From positions 1,550,001 through 1,614,000 of the forward strand of contig JAKZHN010000005.1 in NCBI GenBank assembly GCA_037179335.1: a DNA stretch of 64,000 nucleotides, written 5' to 3'. Positions within the stretch are counted from its first letter, which is position 1. Each line of letters starts with the position of its first letter. Both the position numbers and the translations under genes were made by a program. Under the pieces are notes generated by a model that saw only the letters and a program-made list of their open reading frames with translations, did no database searches and was not told the DNA's origin. This document shows positions 1 to 13,300 of the stretch, piece by piece. This DNA is from Cyclaneusma minus. Taxonomy: Eukaryota; Ascomycota; Leotiomycetes; Marthamycetales; Marthamycetaceae.

Positions 1-3000
1 TTCTTCGCTTGTTCGGGATGTCATTGATCATCTCCTCTTGAGAGCTTCCCTTGATCGAGCGCTGAGCAGTGGACGCCGTCATCAATCGAGGACCGCTCAA
101 AACTTTCCCGACGGACCTATCCGTATTGCGTTGTACTTCCGTAATCACCACATCTTCGGTATCTGCTAGCAATCGTTTCATATCTTCGAAAGAATTGCGC
201 ATCTCGGCGGCCGCGCGAACAAGAGTCACGAGAATTTCAGTGTCTCGAGCACTTCGCTGAGCGTCACGAACAGTGAGCTGTAAGGAGTTAGTTTTAGGTC
301 AGAAGTTAAGAACTCTGGATGAGAAAGGACAACTTACATGATCCATTAATGCCACAATATCCTGTGACTGGATCCGATCCATACCGTGACCGGTAGCAGC
401 TTCGTAAAGCGGAGAGCCCAAGCCATTCGACATGTCGCTGATGTTGCGATTGTGGTTCGGCGTGTAGAATGGATCCCCACCACCTAAAGCGCCGGTTGCA
501 CCACCAATACCTGGTCCATCCAAGAACTCAACACCCCTTCTCCTCTGCTCTGGTGTCATCGCACCTGGTGAACGAGCATTTGGGGCCGAGGAAATGTAAC
601 CTTCGTCTTTGAGTGCCCCTGAACTTCCGTGCTCTTGGAAATCGAGTGCACGGTTAACCGCCGCGAAGCCGGCTCCAGGAATAATGCCATGATCTATCCG
701 ATTCTGGGGAGCGACAGGGCTTGCATCTTCATATGGATTCGTGATCAAGGTGTCTCGCTTACGTTCCTCAGAGGTTCGCTGCCATTCATCATCCTGATGA
801 TCATAAGCACCAGCACGCTCATGCTCTGCAACTGCTGCTGCAACTCCTGCCGATGTCGCCGCACCAAGTAGGGCTGCCTCGGCTTCTTTCAGACCACTGT
901 CCTCATGGGATCTCCTCTTGCCTGTCGGAGTCGATGGTTGAGGGGGCCAGAGCTCACGAGCCTCGTGGGATGATCCTGGCCCCTGGATGATGCTAGGGTT
1001 GGTGGTGACTTCTGACTCCGCATCGCCATATCCGGTCTCCGGTAGAGGGTCGTGGGGATCAGGGATGGCCGTCGCCGACATTTTGATGTTTTCTAGACTT
1101 TCACCGCCAACAGAAGAATGGTCCAGGCTGTGCCTGGGCGAGCCTTGTCCTTGGCCTTCCAAGGCTCTCTCCTTGAACGACTTGTGCAGCGGAACTCCAG
1201 TCGTCTCATCAACACGGGGAGCGTCTTCCCATGAGAATTTTCGATGCTCGCGACGTTTTGGAAACGCCGAAGGTCCCAATCCAATAGCGGCACCGGCAGC
1301 AGCAACCGCGGCCGCCGCTTTCTTGGCAACATTCGAGGTCGGCTGCTTGGAATATTGAGGCATAGTAACTTTGCGGCCATGCTCGTCGAGCTCGTACTCG
1401 GGATATTTCGATGGACTGCTGTTCCTACTTGAAACCTCTCTGTCGGTGGTGCCCTTGTGGTCCTGTTCATTGAGCTCGTAGCCTTGGTATGGCGCAGGAC
1501 TGTTTCGTTGATTTGTTTCTTCCTCATAACGTTCTTCCGTGGTGTTCTTCGTGGGGCTATTGTTTCGACTAGTAAAGTGTCGCTCCGAGCCTTCCTCAAA
1601 GGACATGGCGGAAACCCGTCGACCATTTCGACTGTTGGGATTGGATTGACCAGAGCCTCCAGTCATGACAGAGGCATCAACAAGCGACGCGACGGCAGAC
1701 TCGACGCCGAAAGGCGTATCAACGAAATTCGGGTTGGCACCCACTCCACGCACATTCTGACCAGCTCCGACCTCTGCCGAGTAGCGGTCATTGCTATTTT
1801 CCGTGTAGTTTGAGGTGTGCTTGTAGTCGGTTCGTGGGTCAGCAGAGCTCAAATAACTGTCATTGTCGTATTCAAGACCGCGCTCAGTGCCACTGGGCAT
1901 ATCCTCCCACGCTCCACTGTCTTGAGTAAGTTCCGAGTCAGTGAGGCCTCCGTGCCGCACTTCAGGGAAATCATGCTTGTTAGTTTGTTCAACCCTATGA
2001 CTGCGATTGCCGACCGATGACAGCGAATTGTAAGATTTCTGACGCTCGCTTTGTCTGTTGATTGAAGAAAACGAGCCAGCGCTATGGGCCAATCTCGATT
2101 CTCGTGCTAGTGGTTCTGATCGATCATCTTCCCTCCAACTAGAAACACTCTGGATCGGACTCAGTCCACGCTTCTGCTCCGCATATGGGATGTAGCGAAG
2201 AGGTGGAGGTACCTCTTGGTGGTACTGATAGTAACCGTCATATTCTTCGAGTGATTCATCGTCCTCGAGCTCCTGTTCACGACGCATGCCCTCTGCACCG
2301 GGTACGGCACCAACAAGACCGGCACCAATGGCTCCAAGGTGGTGATTCCTTTGGTCGTGGGTTTCTTCGACATGCTCGTCCTCATGAAGGCTTGGCGAAT
2401 GTCTTTCGTCTGGCTCCAGATTAGTGTTGCTGTTCTGGCTGTGAAGACTCAGGTCACCGCGAGAGAAGTTGCTATGCTGCATCCCGAGGCCTCTTCTTGT
2501 CACCGGTGTTTGTTTCGGTGTGGTCTCAGCAGAAACAACTCCACGGGGAACTTCTTTGATGGGAGTTGCGAGGTCGCTGGCTGAGCCTGGTCTCTCAGTC
2601 TCGGCAGACAGGATCGAGGTTCTTGTCATTTCGGATGGGTTGATTTCACTGCTCATGGGTAATGGCGGCGCCACATTCAAGTTGCGAGATTCTTCTCGTT
2701 GTTCCTCGCGAATGGTCTCCTCACGGCTACGCGATTTGCCCCGTCTCTTACGTCGCTCTTTCTGCTCATCCAGAGAATCTTGAGACTCATGCTTGTGAAG
2801 GGCGGCAGCGGTCAGGACGCCCAAAGCACCACCAGCAGCTAGGGCTTCAGCAGTATCGCCCGATTTCTTCTTGCGAACTTCACCGTCTCTGATAACGGTG
2901 TCCTCTGAAGCTTCTTCCAAGCTATGCGGAGAATCGATACCGCGGCTTTCGTCACCTTTTCGCTCCTTACGTCCTTTGATCGAGTTGCCAGACAAAACCT

Positions 3001-4327
3001 CTCCATCATTAAGAGTGACTTTTGGCCTATCAACTTGATCACGGCCACTCGATCTGCGAGATTCTTTTTGGACAGACGACGGGCCGGACTCTCGGGATAC
3101 TGCGCTTTCGGATGTGAGCGATCCTCTTCTCTCTCTGCGGCTGGCATGCTTGCTTTGTTCCCTCTTCAAGGCTGTAAGTTCCGGAAGAATAAGACGTCGA
3201 ATAGCATCTTCGACCGTTGCCAGTAGTTTGGGATTGTTGATAGAAACATTCGACGCGGAAGCGCCAGACCGAACAGAGGACTTATCATCAGATCTCCTGC
3301 TGCCAGATATTTGCGATGCAGACAGCTGTGATGTTGTGAGAGCACTCGAGTCATTACCCGAAAGACCTGAAAGAGCAGATTGGGCAGATTGGGCAGATTC
3401 CTCGTGATGGCTACGGCTTGGTCGCTTGCGGGGAGACTTGATGCTTTCAGCATAGTTCTCACTGTTGCTGACACTATGACTCCTGTGCCGATGTCGTCGC
3501 TCAGATTTCTCGCCCCGTACTTTCTCAACAGCCTTTTGTGCAACAATCCTCTCTCGGCTTAAGCTGCGACTGCGTCGTCGCGTGGGAGTTTTCAATGTAT
3601 CCGCGACTGCAGCCGTTGCAAGGCCTGCTGCAGCACCGGCCACAGCTGCCTCACTCTTCGAGATATTGCTCCTCTTCTCGGGAGATCGACTTGAGCGTCC
3701 ATCCAAGAAGCTGTCTGCGGGCATGGAGGATATGTCGGAGGCATTTTGCTGTATGTATCGACTGTTGGTGCTCACTTCGGTAGGTATTAAAGGACTTCCG
3801 TGCCTTCTGGGCGGCATGACTTCAATCTCGATAGGATCACCACCCCGAGATGTGACATTCGAGTCTGTAGTGGCTGAGGCGTATGAGCTGTAGCTCTTGT
3901 CATCCCCCTCAGCGTCGCCATTGACTCTTGGAGATAGCGAAATACGCTTGGTGTAAGAAGGTTTGCGAGTACCCTTGGATTCCGTGATCTGGATATGTTC
4001 GTGGGCAGAGCGGCTGCGGCTCTTCGAAGATGGCGTGACCTTGACCCTGACACTTGGGCGTCGGTTTGTGTCCTTCTCTGACTCCTTTCCGCCTTCAAAG
4101 TACTCGATGAGAAGCGAGGTCTGCGATTTGTTGTGAGAGTGTCCCAGCTTCTTCCCGGCATCGCCTTTGCGACGAGTGGATATGGTCACCGGGCTGCCAT
4201 CTTCCGGTATGGAGTAGGAGGTCTTATCGGTGACTCGAGAGACCTCGGAGGCCAGCTGTGTACCTACGGCGGATTCGGTGTCTGTTGGCGCAGGCAATGG
4301 CGGTGCCCGCTTCTTATCCACGCCCAT
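1..4327 (-). CDS. Large disordered fungal protein, C-terminus cut by window edge
   Basis: The gene starts at the ATG at 4327. The first exon runs 4327-338; a 60-base GT-AG intron (337-278) joins it to a second exon 277 to 1 that continues outside the window. At least 1420 residues are visible. Most of the protein is Ser/Arg/Glu-rich and looks disordered, with several Ala/Gly-rich hydrophobic stretches (about residues 225-240, 490-510, 1010-1040, 1140-1160) that resemble one another. The part encoded by the second exon is different: it is helix-like, charged and continuous in frame across the splice, which supports the intron. I recognise the style of a large conserved Pezizomycotina hypothetical protein but no catalytic domain. 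The function is unknown; a scaffold or cell-cortex role would be a guess. Confidence 0.8.
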
Positions 4328-6170
4328 GACGCCAATAGTCTGTCTAACAGGTTAAGCTGCAGTTCGAAGCATTGAGCGGATCAGAAGTGGTCGGAGGGCC
4401 TTTCGACAGTAGCAAACAAGACGGTAAACTGCGGGCTGCAGCTGCTGGTCGAATTGCTGAAGACAGCAAACAAATTGGGGGCGGCGGCGACAAGAATTGG
4501 AGCTGTTGGTGATGACGAGGCTCTGTGCCAATGGCAGAGCTTCGAACTCGTCGGTGCCAGAGCTGCTCAGGGTTCGATGGAAGGGTCGCAACAACAGAGT
4601 GGCTGGAAATGAAATCAGTCGCAGCAGGTTGCAGCGGCGCAGGCCCGGCGGTAAAAAGATGGATTTGTTGTCAACGTCCAGTTGAGACTACATGTAGGGT
4701 AACCGCCGATGGAGGTGAGAGGCCAATGAGAGAGTGTGAAGCGCGGATATTCTTCTGCATATATTGGCCGGGGTCAGAAGCGGGTTGAGCACCTCGCAAT
4801 AAAATTTGGCCGTCGCAGGAGGCAGCCTTCACAGCCGAGTCTTGCGACTCTCAGAAAAAGTGTGAATCTATTTGTTGATTGTTGACTGTGTGCTCTCGTT
4901 TGCGCAATGGCTTCCATTACATTTAGAGCTGGTCAGAGCTACGGCGCTACGTATGGAGGAGGATGGGCTATCTTCAGTCTAGTTCTTGGCGCCGGCAGGC
5001 CACCCTGGTGCTGGAGATGGAGTCCAAACGGAAGCTTTATCAATTATTTATCGGCCCACCAGCAAAGCTCTACACATTTCAAGGTCGAAACGCATCTCTC
5101 CCTCGCCAATAAAGAATTGGCATCTACCATCTCGAGTACAGACGGGCAGCGGCGGTACCATCTGATCTGCGGTAGGCACTCTGGGCGCCCTGTTCGCGGA
5201 TTTGGGAGCCGGTCAGACATCGCATTTCAAGGCACGTTAGCACACATCTCAACGTGGCAGCGCTGTATTCGCCTCTCGTACGCAGGCTGTGCCTTTCTGG
5301 CGCTCCAGTAGGACGGCCCATCTGCACCATGCCTCCTCTTACCAGTATTTCTGCACCACACCATAATAGGTATGTAAGTAACAGCCGGCCGAACTGGGCC
5401 AGGAAGCCCGCGCTTGTTGCTTGCCAGGCTGAGCAAATCCGACTTCGAGTCCAGGTTGGAGCCATCTGCAGGCCCGTCTTGGACTTGCAGCGCCTTGGAT
5501 GAGGCTCAACGACAACTTTCAAGTCAAGAGCGGCTGTTGCTTCCAAGAACCCAAAGCTACGTGCAAGTGTTTCGGACACGATTCGTGTGTTTTAGGGGAA
5601 CTTCTCCCTATTTCCTTGTATATCCAGGTACTCGAACTCTGTGCTCCGTATGTACCGTTGTACCCGCGAGGTGCAATCTCGAGTTTGCAAAAGTCATCTT
5701 TGCTTTCTCATGAGACTTCAATGACAGCGGCATCATGATCAGCGTCCGCGTCCCGATAAGTCCCCAGCAAGGACCCACCCGGGCCCACCAGCGCTTTGGT
5801 CTTCTGGAGCTTGGATGGCTGTCACCGAGGCAACTCGAGGTCAATTCGATAGTCTGTCGTGCGACTTTCGTTTGCCATTCGACGACTGATGGTGTTCTGT
5901 GGCAGGAGATGGCGGATTCATACATGCTTCAAGACGGTCTGTCGCAGACTTGGCGATGAAGTTCGGGTGACGAAGGAAAGCAGGTGGTTGGGAGTGGATA
6001 GCAATCCACAAGTAACACGAAGCCTCCATGGATAAACCGCGATTACTCGTTGCTTCCTAATCGTTTGGAATCCTTCTTTACTTATATTTTTTCTCCCAAT
6101 GACATGGGCTTTTCCTGGAGATGTATGTGGGGTTTTTCTGTTACTAGAAACATGGCTCGCGGGTTCTGTA
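4328..6170. other. Intergenic region, no gene seen
   Basis: This divergent spacer lies between the large disordered gene (minus) and the monooxygenase (plus). Open frames exist on both strands but none has a recognisable domain, a convincing splice pattern or a sustained low-complexity profile like its neighbours. It presumably holds the promoter of the minus-strand gene. Confidence 0.5.
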
Positions 6171-6313
6171 CTCACCTCGGTTGGCCCTTCGAATAGTTAG
6201 GGATCTCATTATTATCCCTGAGAACTGAAAATATTCCATGTTACTGAGAATATACCAAGTGACTGAGAATAGTCCCAATAACTAAGAATATTCCCAGTGA
6301 TTCTAAATACTCT
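6171..6313 (+). repeat. Array of degenerate 19-base units, type 2 (copy at 6.2 kb)
   Basis: About five units of roughly 19 bases follow one another, each close to TGACTGAGAATATTCCCAG. The left part (CCTTCGAATAGTTAGGGATC) matches the left part of the copy at 44.46-44.59 kb, and both end near GTGAT..TAAATACT. No terminal inverted repeat or target duplication is visible. The unit resembles the one inside the MITE-like elements at 21.4, 35.2 and 43.4 kb. Confidence 0.7.
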
Positions 6314-6934
6314 CGGCTATCTAAACTCTGGGGCGTCGGCGAGGGGAGTTTGGTGGTGGCTGTGGGACAGGGATCAAGATTTTCCAGATCTTCGGCGTCG
6401 GAAGCTTAAAGCGAGTGGTGGGCTGTGTGGCTTGACCTCTGTTGAACCCCACGTTTGAAATATTGCCTCGCATCTCCGTCCTGTCCTGTCCGATGTTGCG
6501 AAAATCGTCATTTCGATATATTCAGACCGAGGCAGGCGCCCTGATGTAGATTGAAGAAATGGCGGCCGGACCAGCTACCGGAGCAGCAGACCACATCAGA
6601 CCATCGGGCGTGAGATGTAAGCTCAGCCCGCGCTGCTCTAGGCTGAGATGCCGTTTTCGATTGCAAAGCAGCAAAAGTACCTCGGCTTCTCCAAGCTTTT
6701 CCCCTGTCTCAACACCCCAAGGACTAAGTCGCAGTTTCTGTCCGCTGTTACAAGTTCTTCGCCCTAGACTTCCAAGATTCTTCACGCTTTCTAGCTTGTT
6801 TCGAAGCTTCGTTATATATCCGGTGTTGGGCCCTTCATTCTGGAAGTGCTCGAGGTTGACGACTTGACCGTAACACAAGCCTCGTACATTTCAACCTCTC
6901 AACAACCCCTTCCCTCCACCTGTCTACTGCAAAT
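6314..6934 (+). promoter_or_regulatory. Upstream region of the monooxygenase gene
   Basis: This stretch holds no gene that I can support. It ends in a pyrimidine- and CAA-rich leader (about 6890-6934) directly before the start codon at 6935, as is common for filamentous fungal 5' leaders. No specific binding site was identified. Confidence 0.35.
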
Positions 6935-8453
6935 ATGGCGACCGACACCCGCGAGGTCATCATCATTGGTGCCGGTATCTCGGGCATCAATGCCGCCTAC
7001 AGAATCAAGAGCGAATTCCCTGATCTCGACTACACTATCCTGGAAGCTCGAGACCGCGTAGGGGGAACATGGGATCTCTTCAAATATCCCGGAATTCGAT
7101 CCGATTCCGACCTCCACACCTTCGGTTTCGAGTGGCGACCATGGCACGCAAAAGAGGCCATTGCCAGTGGCCGCGAGATCGCCAATTACGTCAAGGAATG
7201 CGCCGAGGTTGAGGGCATCTATCCCAAGATCCAGTTCCACCATCAGATCATCAAGGCGGACTGGTCTTCCGACGAGAAGCTGTGGACCATTGAGGTCAAA
7301 GCTGACGGCCAGACCAAAACTATGAAAGCAGGCTTTCTGGTGTGCGGCACTGGCTACTACGACTACCACAAGCCTCTTCAGACTAAGATCCCTGGTATTG
7401 AGAATTTCCAGGGTCAAGTTGTGCACCCACAGTTCTGGCCGGAAGACCTCGATTACAAGGACAAGAACGTCGTAATCATAGGTTTGTTTAACTTTCTTCC
7501 AATCTCTAGACACGATAAATGGCGAAAAACTCTTGCTAACGTTTCGCCCAGGCTCCGGCGCAACAGCTATAACCCTCCTCCCCAACCTCGTCGACAAAGC
7601 CTCTCACGTTACTATGCTACAGCGATCCCCAGGCTACATCCTCTCGCGCCCCTCCGTCGACCCCATGGGCGTATGGGCCCACAAGTGGCTCCCCAGCTGG
7701 CTCGCCTACCGCATCGTCCGCATGAAGTCCCTAATCATCCCCTTCCTCTTCTTCAAATTCTGCCGCTCCTTCCCCAACGCCGGCCGTTCCCTGCTCCAAA
7801 AAGGCGTCAAACAGCACATCCCCAAAGACATGCCCCTTGACCCTGATTTCAGCCCCAACTACAACCCCTGGGAACAACGCCTCTGTGTCTGTCCTGACGC
7901 CGATTTCTTCAACTGTCTGAAGAGCGGAAAAGCAGATATCGTCACTGGGCACATTGAACAAGTTTCGGAAAAGAGCATTACATTGAAAAAGACTGGCATT
8001 ACTCTCCACCCCGACATAATCGTCACAGCCACCGGCCTCAAGATCCAAGTCGCCGGTGGCGTACACATAATCGTCGACGGCGCGCCCCTCGACGTCAACA
8101 AAAAATTCTTGTGGAAAAACGCTTTACTCCAGGATCTGCCCAACGCCTGTATCATCCTCGGCTACACCAACGCTTCCTGGACTCTCGGCGCCGACGCAAC
8201 TGCTTTCCTAGTCTGCCGAATCTTGCGCAAGATGCGTAAGGAGGGCAAGAAGATGGTAGTGCCGCGATTGGCAGACCCGCAGAGCTTGAAGATCATGCCG
8301 GCGTTCAATCTGAATAGTACGTATGTGGAGAATGCGAAGGGGGATTTGCCGATGGCGGGTGATAAGGGGCCGTGGAGGGCGAGGGATAATTATTTTACGG
8401 ATATGTGGGCTGCGAGGCATGCGAGTATTACGGATGGCATGGTGTATTCGTGA
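6935..8453 (+). CDS. Flavin-dependent (Baeyer-Villiger type) monooxygenase
   Basis: Exons 6935-7481 and 7552-8453, with a 70-base GT-AG intron, encode 482 residues. The protein has an FAD-binding GxGxxG (residues 12-17, GAGISG), the acidic end of the Rossmann beta strand (E37) and GGTW (43-46). It has the type I Baeyer-Villiger fingerprint FxGxxxHxxxW (F158, G160, H164, W168). A second nucleotide-binding GxGxxA (183-188, GSGATA) is split by the intron and restored by splicing, which confirms the exon join. Enzymes of this family use NADPH and O2 to insert oxygen into ketones, giving esters or lactones, or to oxygenate N or S atoms. The substrate cannot be told from sequence. The length is normal for the family, and no neighbour suggests a biosynthetic cluster. 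Confidence 0.92.
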
Positions 8454-9617
8454 GCTGCATTGAGCTATTGGGAGAGCGAGTGGGATGGGGGCTAGATCTC
8501 TGAGAGACGGCTTTTAGAAGCATAAATTGATGCTTGGGGGGTGTTGGTGTTTGGTATGCTGTTTTGTTATGGTACCAGGAGAGTTGGTATCTCTGGTAGA
8601 TAGGTTCCTTGATGTTAGAGTATTGTAATACTTGGCAAATACATACACCTCACAAATCCCAAGGCTTACAGGATTAACCCTGGTCTGACTGGTAGCCGCC
8701 GAACCTGGCCTACGGTCGTGAATCGCAGTTGAGGAAAGTTATTATAAAGGAGCTAATTACTAACAGTAACAGGGCAAGAGATACGGAGCAAACTACAGTA
8801 TGATATTTTCTATACCGAGACAGTGCAGCCTCTCACAGTCGTTATATAATTCCCCTTCTGCCAACTCACATATACTAACAAATCTAGGTCACGTGGCTCG
8901 CATGGTCGCTGCACTGCTTTCTGCTTCACATCTCTCTCTCTCGCTTAACACAATCTCAAGGTCCTAGGGTCGTTTCAAGCTAACACCAATTCCAGATTCA
9001 CAAAAAAAAAATGGTAAATTAAACAGTGTACACAACCGGAAAACTCACCACGCCCATCACTGGGACGGTTCACCTCCTCCTCCACCACACTTGGGGACAC
9101 CAATTCACTTCGCCAATAGTCATGGCTCCTGTCGGAGTGCCTGTTCGACATGAAAACAAGTTCAACTGTCTCTCAACCACAAACATTACTACTGTACAAG
9201 GCACCAAACAATTGCAAAGGGGGCTTCATCCTCCTCAGTACCCATACATTGTCCGGAACACTTCATTCATACAAATAAGTAAGTAACAAGAATTTCATAA
9301 CAAGAGAAAGAGAGAAGAGAGAGCAGAGCAAAGACCAAGCGAGCCAAAAACACTTTTTTTTTTAACTCAATTTTATTATACGTCTTCATTTTGGAGCAGA
9401 CCAGGTGACTATGAATCAGCTTCTGTCCCCTCAAATATCGCCCCAAGGCTCCACAAATACCGCTTTTGGACAATACAGCTCCAAAAGCATGGCACCGGTC
9501 TCAATCCCATGAAAAACATCAATTTCTCCCTTTTCCCATTCTTCAACACCATCACTTCAAAGTTCACACACACATTCCCCAGCTTCTTCCCCCAGGTCTC
9601 GCTCAAGCTCGCTACAC
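8454..9617. other. Convergent intergenic region, no gene seen
   Basis: This is spacer between the 3' ends of the monooxygenase (plus) and the small cysteine-rich gene (minus). It contains homopolymer runs (A at about 9001-9010, T at about 9354-9363) and no open frame with recognisable content. Polyadenylation signals for both genes should lie here. Confidence 0.5.
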
Positions 9618-9964
9618 TTATGTACAAGAACAGCCTATATATCCACCACGTTGTATCTCCGTGCACCGGTCGAAAGCACCCTTACACAGCAGGTCGCTGC
9701 ACAAGAAGGGTTTTGAATGGCAATTGTATCCGCATGGGCAGTGCACGAATGGGCCCTGTTTATTTGTTAATTACACAATATGAAAACTTGGAGATATGTG
9801 GGATAATTTGAAGGCGAGGAAAAGCATACCATTGTGCACGCGAGAGTGTTGATGTTTCCGGCACATCCGTTGTCGTAACAGTTGCCGTTTACGCGAGCAC
9901 AATTAGTTTGTGCGTTTGCGACGGCGGCAGCGAAGAGGAGGAGGAGACAGTGGTAGAACTGCAT
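9618..9964 (-). CDS. Small secreted cysteine-rich protein (effector-like)
   Basis: Exons 9964-9830 and 9755-9618 are joined by a 74-base GT-AG intron (9829-9756) and encode 90 residues ending at TAA 9620-9618. Residues 1-18 form a clear signal peptide (hydrophobic LLLLFAAAVA core, likely cleavage after ANA-18). The mature 72 residues contain 12 cysteines (C22, 29, 34, 43 in exon 1; eight more in exon 2, including CPC, GYNC and a terminal CSC). This is an even number that would suit six disulphides. Without splicing the frame ends soon after the donor and loses eight cysteines, so the exon 2 cysteines support the intron. I recognise no named family. Such proteins are often effectors, antimicrobial peptides or wall proteins; which one is inference. 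Confidence 0.85.
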
Positions 9965-10312
9965 TGTAGCGGTGGTGTTTGTGTGTATGTGGATGAGTGA
10001 AACTGAAATGGGGGGAAAAGGGGGTGGGTGGATTGCTCATACTTATATTTCATCCTAATTATGTATTAAAAGTCTATCTCGACTTTCCTTTAAGTTTCTG
10101 TATTAATAGTTTCTCTGTTATTAGTTCCATTTCTCCGTGGATGTGTGGATGTCAGGGAATGGTGGTGTAACTTTCGGTAAGTAACGGACTGAAACCGGAT
10201 GAGTCGGTAGTTTAGGGTCTAAGCAACACAAATCGGGTATCTACCTACCCCCTCCCAGTCCCTCGCGCCTTCCCGCTCCACCCAGTCCCCCAAAGTCCCC
10301 TGACACGTTTTC
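9965..10312. promoter_or_regulatory. Upstream region of the small cysteine-rich gene, downstream of AMP deaminase
   Basis: The 348 bases hold no gene. Reading away from the start codon at 9964 (minus strand) there is a short leader, then an A/T-rich stretch at about 10045-10130 that could carry core promoter elements. The AMP deaminase stop codon is at 10315-10313. Confidence 0.35.
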
Positions 10313-13300
10313 TCAGGTCCTCCCCGCCGGCTTATCCTCATGCTCCCCCGACTCCTCATCACTCTCCTCCAACACCGCCGTATCCAGCACCACGCTACTA
10401 CTCAAACTCTTGCTCTCCCTCTCCCCCCTCCTCCTCGGCTGTGCCGTCAACCCTCCATGCCAGCTCCCCTCCATATCCTCCACCACCGCACTCCCACCCG
10501 CCAACGCCGCACTCCCCCCTCCCAACCCACTCCCCAACAAACTCCCCATCGCCCCACTCCCCCGCCTATCCTTCTCCTTCGCCATACTATCCCTCCTCTG
10601 CGTCTTACTAACCAGCCCCGGAAACAACTTCGGCTCGTTCAGATAATCAATACCCGTCACATTCGCCAAGCCAGATTTCCCGGGAGCGATGCGCGGCGAG
10701 TTTACGGCCGAGCTGGCGGCTGTGTTACCTCCGCTGGTGGGAGGCTTGATGACGGGGAAGTGTGCGGAAGCTGAGCGGTTGTGGTGTCGCTGCTTGTGGG
10801 GGGAGCTGAGGTCGGTTTGGGAACCGGAGGCGCCCGGGAGACGGGCGGATTGGGCGGGGAAGAGGTAAGCTGGTGGTGCTGTGCGGTCGGCTGTGGGAGA
10901 GTCAGAGAAGTTATGAGAGTGGAACGGGCCGGGTTTTGTCGTTGATGTTGGGGATAGGGGCTCTGATTGGGGTTCAGGAGCAGAGGTTTCGGTGGGCTCG
11001 ATCAGGATTGGCGGTGTACCTGCTGTTTGGGCTGTGTAGCGGTCGATCCTGCAAACGAGTGTCAGTCTTTACGTTTCTCACACAAATCAAAGGAGAGGTT
11101 GTGTCCGAATTTCGGCGATGAAGAGGAAAAATATACGTACATTGACAGCTCCTGCAACAGTGTTTCGTGCCTGAAGCCCTCCCGAATATTCGGCACATTA
11201 CTCTTCGCCATTGTATTACCTGCCACACCAGGCAAATGGTAATTCTGTCCCAGCCAATGCTGCTTGACCGAATGCTCGAAACCGCTCTGCTTGACCGAGT
11301 TCTTCGCCAGCTCGCACATATCCACAGCGTTCAGTTTGTAAATCTGTGCCGCGACGGAGTACTCTTCGATAAGAGGCTCTTTCGTGAAAGCGAATTGCAG
11401 AGGATCATCGGTGGACAGCGAAACGTTCAGTCCGCGCTTGAAGTAGGACTGGAAGGGGTTGCGCTCGTAGGCCAGAAAGAGGGCATTATTGCTTAATGGA
11501 GACATTGCCACACCGATCTGGTCGAGATAGAAGATATACTGAAGGAGCGGTACTTTTCGCAGCAGAAGGCCGTGGCTGATGCTATGGCAGCACGTTACTG
11601 CAGCGGCCAAATGATCCGTATCACCGGCTTCACCACAGTGAGGGCGTAACAAGAAGGTATTGAAACCACGCTGCTTGCGCCAAACATTCAACGAAGCCAT
11701 GTTAGCGAAGATGTAATAAATCCAATAGCTGTAGGGAGGGTTTTGCTTCGAGTTCCAGACTTTCGGTACAGGGAACTTGCGATAAAGACGGCGCTCGACT
11801 TTGCTTTCGTCGTCGACGCTGTCAAAGCCAATAACACGTTGCAGAAAGATGTGGAGTTTGGGGTGGCTATTGGGATCCTTGGTGACCTCAAATAGGGGTT
11901 TGAAGAGATTAACGATGATCTCTTCGAAGTTGTCCATCAGTCCGCTGGCCTTGTAGACGTCGAATAAGCGCGGTACCTGGATTAGCCAACGAACATTGTG
12001 CGAGAAGAGCTTGTTGTCGACAACCCATGCGGCAAGCTTATCCCATTCATCAATGGAACGACCATAGACGGAAATTCGCCATTCAACCATTTGGTACTTG
12101 CTCGATTCCAGGTCAGAGATAACCTCCTTGGTGATCTCAGCGAGGTATCTGCCATTGATGTAGTTATCAGTCTTAAGAAAGATAGTTCTCAGTCTGGATT
12201 CTCCAATCGGATTGTACTTCAAGTTGAACTTGTCGAATCGATGGAAGGAATCGGTGTGTGCATGCATATCCAGAGTATCGATACTCAGATCATACGCCGT
12301 GAGGTTGATACTCTGGAACACCTCCTCCAAAGTAAGATGCTTTCCGTCTCGGAACATCACGATTTCGTTCGGACATTTCTTCATCTTACTCTTGATGAAG
12401 CGCAGAAGATGCTTCTGGTTCATACAAGCCGAGTGATGCACGTGAGTATCGACTTTCCTAACGTTATAGAAATCACGATGAGGCACTCTTTTACTGTCCG
12501 CCATTTCCTGGTACTCGTTGAGCAGTCTGTACAGGTTGAACTTGCCCTCGAGATACTGGAGTCGGCGGAAAGCGAAACTTTTGCTTGGCCCATCTGAAGA
12601 AATATTGAGTATTTCTTCCAGGTCCATGTAAAATTCTCGCAGAGTCGGAATGTGCACGATCGGTACGTCGAGTTCTGAATCTGTCGTAGTTTCATAGACT
12701 TGGTAAACACTGTTCTCGTCAAGCCGAAAAGTCATCTCACCAACTCCAGGGAGAGGCATCATATCTTCCATATTGAAATCGGAACCAATGTCGAAACCAG
12801 GCTTCCTCTTGTTCCTGGGAAGCTTGCCATGGGGCGTCTGGGGTGTCGAGCTGGGATCTTGAGGTAGAATTGTGCTGTTGGACATGCTATCTATGCCTTT
12901 TGCACCTCCCGGCGTCTTGTCTGGTTCCTCATGCCATGCCGGTTCTGGAGGCGCGGGATAGATGGGCCAATTTGGCTCATCTTTAGGATTATCGCTCGGT
13001 CCTTGCAACGACAGACGAATGTACTTGTGGCGGATATCCAATATCTTCTGGATATTGGTGTATATCGTTGCCAGCTCGGAAGTCACATGAGCGTCGTTGT
13101 TCACAAACCCCCCTGTACCGTGACCGAGACCAACACCAGCTCCCGCGCCATGAATCCCTTCCGTTTCGAGCATCGGTTTCGATTCATGTGGCAGGCCGGG
13201 ATGTGCGGCATGATCTCTGGCGTGTCTATCCGCCTCCAATTCGAAATTTTCAGCATGAGCAGCCACGGACGTTGCGTCAAAGTGTCCCAAGCCCGGCTCC

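Noticed and set aside
6899..7597. Minus-strand 232-codon frame opposite the monooxygenase
   Set aside because: It covers the conserved FAD-binding exon in antisense and contains no domain.
6935..9964. Monooxygenase plus neighbours as a secondary-metabolite cluster
   Set aside because: No synthase, terpene cyclase, P450 or pathway regulator is nearby; the flanking genes are housekeeping or unrelated.
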